From Acidobacteriota bacterium (GTDB taxonomy: Bacteria > Acidobacteriota > Thermoanaerobaculia > Multivoradales > JBCCEF01), in NCBI GenBank assembly GCA_039030395.1, contig JBCCEF010000001.1, positions 118,258 through 182,257 on the forward strand: a stretch of 64,000 bases of DNA, given 5' to 3'. Shown here piece after piece: positions 60,065 to 64,000 of this stretch (its first letter is position 1; the number at the start of each line of letters is the position of its first letter). Under the pieces are notes generated by a model that saw only the letters and a list, made by a program, of their open reading frames with translations, had not been told where the DNA came from and made no database searches. A program made the position numbers and the translations under genes.

Positions 60065-60141
60065 TCGGTCTCGAAGCTTTTGTCTTCGATATCCTGCAAC
60101 CAAAGTTGGAAAGAGTGGATTGGAGAATCGGGAGAGGAGCC

Positions 60142-60966
60142 ATGAGCGAAGAGACCCGCTGTACCTTCTGCGGCAGCACCCCGGCGGGAACCCACTGCAC
60201 CGAGTGCGGCAAGGCGCAGAGCGGCCTCGAGGGCTGGGTAGCCCGCCATCCTCTGCTGGTCGGCACCCTCCGTTTCGTGGCGACGGCTCTCATCGTGCCG
60301 CTCGCCCTTTGGGCCGTCTCCGCCACCTATAGCCTTCGCGAAGAAGAGCGGCACATCGCCAATCGCAGGCATCTCGAGGTCGCGGCGGCGATGCCGCGCG
60401 CGCTGTCGGCGATTGAGATTCTCCAGACTCCGTGCCTGGGAAATGATCCCCAGGCTTGCCTCGCTGCAATCGATCCGGCGTACCAGGAGTACGTTCAAGC
60501 GATCCAACACCTCGAATCCACGGTGGTACGCAACTTCGAAGACTTGGCACCCTCGGCGTTCCTGCTGACCTCCCTGGAACGAACGATCGCGATGGAACTC
60601 TCGCGGCAGTGGAGCACCTTCAAGAAATGCGTCGAAGGAGAGAATTCACCCGAGGAATGCACGGCTCAGCGCCGGGACGAGCCCTATCCGGATCTCGCGG
60701 TGTCGCATTTCATGATCGATTTCCTGCACTGCGCCCTCCACGAGCAGTTGGCCGAGGAGGGCGACCTCGAGGAGAAGCTCGACCATTGTGACCGAATGGT
60801 CGAGCGGCAACGAGCCCTTGCCCTGGATGCACCGAGAGAACTCGTCGATCGAATCGAAGGGCCGCATCTGCCGGTGGAAATGAGAAAGCTCGGCGATCGG
60901 ATCTGGTGCGAGCGGATCGCTCCTGCCGCCGGCTGGGACGATCAAGGACGCTGCAGCGGCGGCTAG
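60142..60966 (+). CDS. Zinc-ribbon membrane protein of unknown function
   Basis: 274 aa, GGAGAGGAG before the ATG at 60142. The first 25 residues are a zinc ribbon (RCTFCGSTPAGTHCTECGKA), then a membrane helix (TLRFVATALIVPLALWAVSA) and a helical periplasmic or cytoplasmic domain of 200 residues with six scattered cysteines (TPCLGNDPQACLAA, KKCVEGENSPEEC). No known domain is evident. It is followed after 31 nt by the M20 gene on the same strand. Confidence 0.6.
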   Translation: MSEETRCTFCGSTPAGTHCTECGKAQSGLEGWVARHPLLVGTLRFVATALIVPLALWAVSATYSLREEERHIANRRHLEVAAAMPRALSAIEILQTPCLGNDPQACLAAIDPAYQEYVQAIQHLESTVVRNFEDLAPSAFLLTSLERTIAMELSRQWSTFKKCVEGENSPEECTAQRRDEPYPDLAVSHFMIDFLHCALHEQLAEEGDLEEKLDHCDRMVERQRALALDAPRELVDRIEGPHLPVEMRKLGDRIWCERIAPAAGWDDQGRCSGG

Positions 60967-60997
60967 GGCGCCCACCTTGAGTCGGTACACTCGGGCG

Positions 60998-62533
60998 ATG
61001 AGAGTCAGGATCGTCCTTTCCCTCGCCGGGCTGATCGCCGCTGGAACCGCTTTTGCCGAGCCACCGATAGCGCAGCCCTCCTCCGATGCCCTCCGAATGG
61101 AGACGGAACGACAGGCGTCCAAGGCTCTCGACCGCTATCGCGAGTTCCTGCGCCTTCCCAACGACGCCCAAGAGCCGGACGATCTAGAGCCTGTTCTCGG
61201 CTGGCTCACAGCCGAATTCTCCCGGCGCGGCTTTGCAACTTCCGAGCTGGCGACGGGGCGGATTCCGCTGCTGCTGGCGGAGCGCGAGACCCCCGGCGCT
61301 ACGAAGACCCTGCTCGTCTACCTCCAGGCCGACGGCCAGCCGGTGGACCCCGCCGCCTGGGATCAAGAAAGCCCCTGGGAGCCGGTGCTCAAGGAGCCAG
61401 AGGACGACGGTTCGTGGCGCGCCCTCCCCTGGCCAAGCTTGGCCGGCGCGCGCCAACCGGACTGGCGGATCTTCGCCCGCTCGGCGGCGGATTCGAAGGG
61501 TCCGATCGTCCAGTTCCTGACCGCCCTGGACGTCCTCGCCGCCGTCGGCGGAGGACCTTCCGCCCACCTCAAGGTGATCATCGACGCGGAGGAGGAACTC
61601 GGCTCCCCGCGGCTGGCGGCGACGGTAGAGCGCGAGCGCGAACGCCTGGCGGCAAACGAGCTGGTGATCTTCGACGGACCGCCCCACCCTTCGGGCGAAC
61701 CGACGCTGGTGTTCGGGGCGCGCGGCATTGCCACCGTCACCCTGACCGCCTACGGCCCACGGACGCCGCAGCACAGCGGTCACTACGGCAACTACGTGCC
61801 CAATCCGGCCTTCCGCCTAGCGCGGCTCCTCGCTTCCCTGAAAGATGCCGAGGGTCGGGTCACCCTCCCGGGGTTCTACGATGGCGTCGAGTTGACGGCG
61901 GCGGACCGCGCCGCCCTCACCGCCGTACCGGACGATCCGAAGACCTTGCACCGCAAACTCGGCATCGGGACTCCGGAGCGGGTGGCAGACACCCTCCAGG
62001 AGTCAATCCAGTATCCGTCCCTCAACGTCCGAGGCCTCCAAGCCGGCTGGGTCGGCGAGCAGGCGCGCACCATCATCCCGGCCACCGCCACGGCCGAGAT
62101 CGACGTGCGGCTAGTGGTCGAGAGCGACGCCGTGGCCTTGCTCCGCTCCCTTCGCCAACACATCGAGAAACAGGGCTTCCGGGTGATCGATGCCGAACCC
62201 ACGGAAGAGGAGCGTCTCGCCCACCGGCCGCCTCTCCGCTGGCGGTCGCAGATCTCCTACGGCGCCTTCCGCACCCCCCTCGATTCGGAGTTGGGCCACC
62301 GCCTCCAGCGCGCCCTCACCGGCTACCACGGCCGGGAACCCATCCGGCTACGCACCCTCGGCGGCTCGATTCCCATTGCGCCCTTCGTGACCACTCTGGG
62401 CGTGCCGGCGGTGGCCGTACCCACCGTCAATCCAGATAACCACCAGCACAGCCCGAACGAAAACCTGCGGCTGGGGGATTTCCTGGACGGCGTCGGGGTG
62501 ATCGCGGCGGTGCTCTGCGAACCGTGGGAGTAG
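60998..62533 (+). CDS. Secreted M20-family hydrolase with altered first metal ligand
   Basis: 511 aa from ATG at 60998 (a TTG at 60977 is also in frame). Signal peptide RIVLSLAGLIAAGTAFA / E. M20 features: VYLQADGQPVDPAAW where the family has GHxDVQPVDP, WRIFARSAADSKGPIVQF (usual GRGASDDKG), VIIDAEEELGSPRL (usual EGEEExGSP), TPQHSGHYGNYVPNP and a late NHQHSPNENLRLGDF. So the sequence keeps most metal and catalytic residues, but Gln replaces the first His ligand. The enzyme could use one metal or have altered activity. It probably acts on peptides or amides in the periplasm. Confidence 0.8.
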   Translation: MRVRIVLSLAGLIAAGTAFAEPPIAQPSSDALRMETERQASKALDRYREFLRLPNDAQEPDDLEPVLGWLTAEFSRRGFATSELATGRIPLLLAERETPGATKTLLVYLQADGQPVDPAAWDQESPWEPVLKEPEDDGSWRALPWPSLAGARQPDWRIFARSAADSKGPIVQFLTALDVLAAVGGGPSAHLKVIIDAEEELGSPRLAATVERERERLAANELVIFDGPPHPSGEPTLVFGARGIATVTLTAYGPRTPQHSGHYGNYVPNPAFRLARLLASLKDAEGRVTLPGFYDGVELTAADRAALTAVPDDPKTLHRKLGIGTPERVADTLQESIQYPSLNVRGLQAGWVGEQARTIIPATATAEIDVRLVVESDAVALLRSLRQHIEKQGFRVIDAEPTEEERLAHRPPLRWRSQISYGAFRTPLDSELGHRLQRALTGYHGREPIRLRTLGGSIPIAPFVTTLGVPAVAVPTVNPDNHQHSPNENLRLGDFLDGVGVIAAVLCEPWE

Positions 62534-62656
62534 GCTCCTCGTGCGCACGCGGCCTCACATCACCCTCCTCCACCGTCGCCCGAACGTCACGGCCAGCGGA
62601 TAGAGTGAGCAGCACCACATATCTCGACCGGCTCGATCTCTGGCAAGGAGACTGCG

Positions 62657-64000
62657 ATGATCCACTTCGCCCGCTTCCGCGCTTTCCCCGCGCTCCTCAT
62701 CCTCGGCCTGCTCGCCGGCCCGGCCTTCGCCGACTGGCCCCAGTGGCGCGGCCCGGACGGCAATGGCGTAGCGCCCGACGCCAACCCACCGGTCACCTGG
62801 GGAGAGGAGAAAAACATCCTCTACAAGGTAGAAATCCCGGGCCAGGGCCACGCCTCGCCGGTGGTGGCGGGCGACCGCCTCTACCTGCTGTCGGCCGTCG
62901 ACGCCGATGAGCCGGCCGCCGAAACCGAGGAAGAGGAGCCGGCCGAGGGCCGGCGCCGGCGCGGCGTCGCGCCGGACCGCGAGCTGCACTTCAAGGTGTT
63001 CGCCCTCGACCGCACCACCGGCGAGACCGTCTGGGAGCGCACCGCCATCACCACCCGGCCGCACGAGGGCACCCACACGGATGGCTCCTGGGCTGCCGCC
63101 TCGGCGGTGACCGACGGCGACCGCGTGTGGGCCTTCTTCGGCTCCCGCGGCATCTACGCCTACAGCCACGCCGGGGAGCTGCTGTGGAAAAAGCAGCTCG
63201 GCGAGATGACCACCCGAAACGCCTTTGGAGAAGGCGCGACGCCGATCCTCGCCGGCAACACCCTGGTCATCCCCTGGGACCACGAGGGCGACAGCTTCGC
63301 CGTGGCCCTCGACGCTTCGACCGGCGCCGAGCGCTGGCGGGTGACCCGCGACGAACCGACCTCCTGGTCCACCCCGCATGTCGTTGAGGTGACGGGGAAA
63401 CCGCAGGTGGTGCTGAACGGTACCGGCCGGGTGCGGGCCTACGATCTGGAAAGCGGCAAAGTCGTGTGGGAGGTCGGCGGCATGACGGTCAACGCCATCC
63501 CGTCGCCGGTCAGCGCCGACGGCCTGCTCTACGTGATGAGCGGATTCCGCGGCAACATGCTCAAGGCGGTTCGCCTGGCCGGCGCCGAGGGGGACATCAC
63601 CGGCAAAGAAGCGGTGGTGTGGACCTACGACAAGGACACCCCCTACGTGCCCTCACCGGTGCTTTACAACGGCATCCTCTACTTCTTGAAGCACAACGGC
63701 GGCATCTTGACGGCTCTCGACGCCGACTCCGGCAAGGTCCACTACGGCCCGGTGCGCGTCGAGGGCATCGAGGGTGTCTACGCCTCCCTGGTCGCCGCCG
63801 ACGGCCGAGTCTATGTCACCGGCCGCAACGGCGCCGTCACCGTCCTCGCCGCCGGTCCTGAGATGAAAACCCTCGCCGTCAACTCCCTGGAGGACGCCTT
63901 CAACGCCTCGCCGGCGCTGGTGGGCGGTACCCTGTACCTGCGCGGCAGAAGTCACCTGTACGCGATCGCGGAATCCGAAGAGGACCGCAAAAAACCCTCG
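62657..64000 (+). CDS. PQQ-like beta-propeller repeat protein (3' end beyond window)
   Basis: 448 codons visible, ATG at 62657 with AAGGAG at good spacing, and the frame is open at the right edge. Signal peptide (FPALLILGLLAGPAFA / DW), then a PQQ-type propeller (PF13360-like) with repeats such as WPQWRGPDGNGVA, HASPVVAGDRLYLLS, VFALDRTTGETVWERT, VALDASTGAERWRV, SPVLYNGILYFLKHNGG. An Arg/Glu-rich loop (ETEEEEPAEGRRRRG) interrupts the first blades. These secreted proteins often scaffold or bind in the periplasm; no quinone-enzyme motif is seen. Confidence 0.88.
   Translation, partial: MIHFARFRAFPALLILGLLAGPAFADWPQWRGPDGNGVAPDANPPVTWGEEKNILYKVEIPGQGHASPVVAGDRLYLLSAVDADEPAAETEEEEPAEGRRRRGVAPDRELHFKVFALDRTTGETVWERTAITTRPHEGTHTDGSWAAASAVTDGDRVWAFFGSRGIYAYSHAGELLWKKQLGEMTTRNAFGEGATPILAGNTLVIPWDHEGDSFAVALDASTGAERWRVTRDEPTSWSTPHVVEVTGKPQVVLNGTGRVRAYDLESGKVVWEVGGMTVNAIPSPVSADGLLYVMSGFRGNMLKAVRLAGAEGDITGKEAVVWTYDKDTPYVPSPVLYNGILYFLKHNGGILTALDADSGKVHYGPVRVEGIEGVYASLVAADGRVYVTGRNGAVTVLAAGPEMKTLAVNSLEDAFNASPALVGGTLYLRGRSHLYAIAESEEDRKKPS

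Overview
The window is GC-rich (GTG, TTG and probably one CTG start) and almost fully coding. It encodes a Gram-negative bacterium: lipoproteins, an RND tripartite pump, polysaccharide export and MscL are all present. The mix of DUF11/lactonase-propeller proteins, DUF4388, secreted M3/M14/M20/S53 peptidases and HflKC beside a CNT transporter suggests an Acidobacteriota-like lineage (for example Thermoanaerobaculia). That assignment is inference; no rRNA, tRNA or ribosomal protein gene is present to settle it.

Layout. (1) 1-10435, minus: the first 3,478 codons of one uninterrupted giant secreted protein that continues beyond the left edge. DUF11 modules alternate with five propeller blocks holding 7, 7, 14, 7 and 7 blade repeats; four of the blocks are spliced into the same point of a DUF11 domain. 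(2) 10632-18882, plus: a six-gene glycan operon (four GT4 enzymes or relatives, one GT2, one O-antigen ligase/polymerase with TPRs) in which every junction is a 4-nt stop/start overlap. It converges on a minus-strand operon, 23886-18879: UbiA prenyltransferase, glutamine-dependent asparagine synthetase-like amidotransferase, a sugar transferase and an ABC-2 permease. Together these look like an exo- or O-polysaccharide locus. (3) 23975-36210: a mixed region with DinB, HXXEE membrane protein, a Fic protein with a near-consensus promoter and palindromic repeats, CNT nucleoside transporter with HflC/HflK, EamA exporter, alpha/beta hydrolase with a WYL-like partner, a LAS-type peptidase with LysM, an S53 peptidase without propeptide, MscL and DUF4388. 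(4) 36344-43147, minus: three secreted hydrolases (M14, LCAT-like lipoprotein, M3 lipoprotein) separated by hairpin-rich intergenic DNA. (5) 43294-46717, minus: pheS-pheT. (6) 46957-52907, plus: OMF-MFP-RND efflux operon. (7) 52999-64000: a cysteine-rich small secreted protein followed by a large secreted beta-rich protein, a metallo-beta-lactamase of B1 type on the minus strand, a fatty acid desaturase, a lipoprotein, an SDR-DUF2867 protein, a zinc-ribbon membrane protein, an M20 hydrolase with an altered metal ligand, and a PQQ-like propeller protein running off the right edge.

The most unusual item is the giant nested-propeller protein with its own promoter, whose -10 box sits in the centre of a perfect palindrome. 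Next are the Cys-rich secreted protein pair, the B1-type lactamase, and the Fic gene with its apparently leaderless transcript and CGACA/TGTCG repeats. No mobile element, CRISPR array, tRNA or rRNA gene was recognised. No gene-free stretch exceeds 300 bases.
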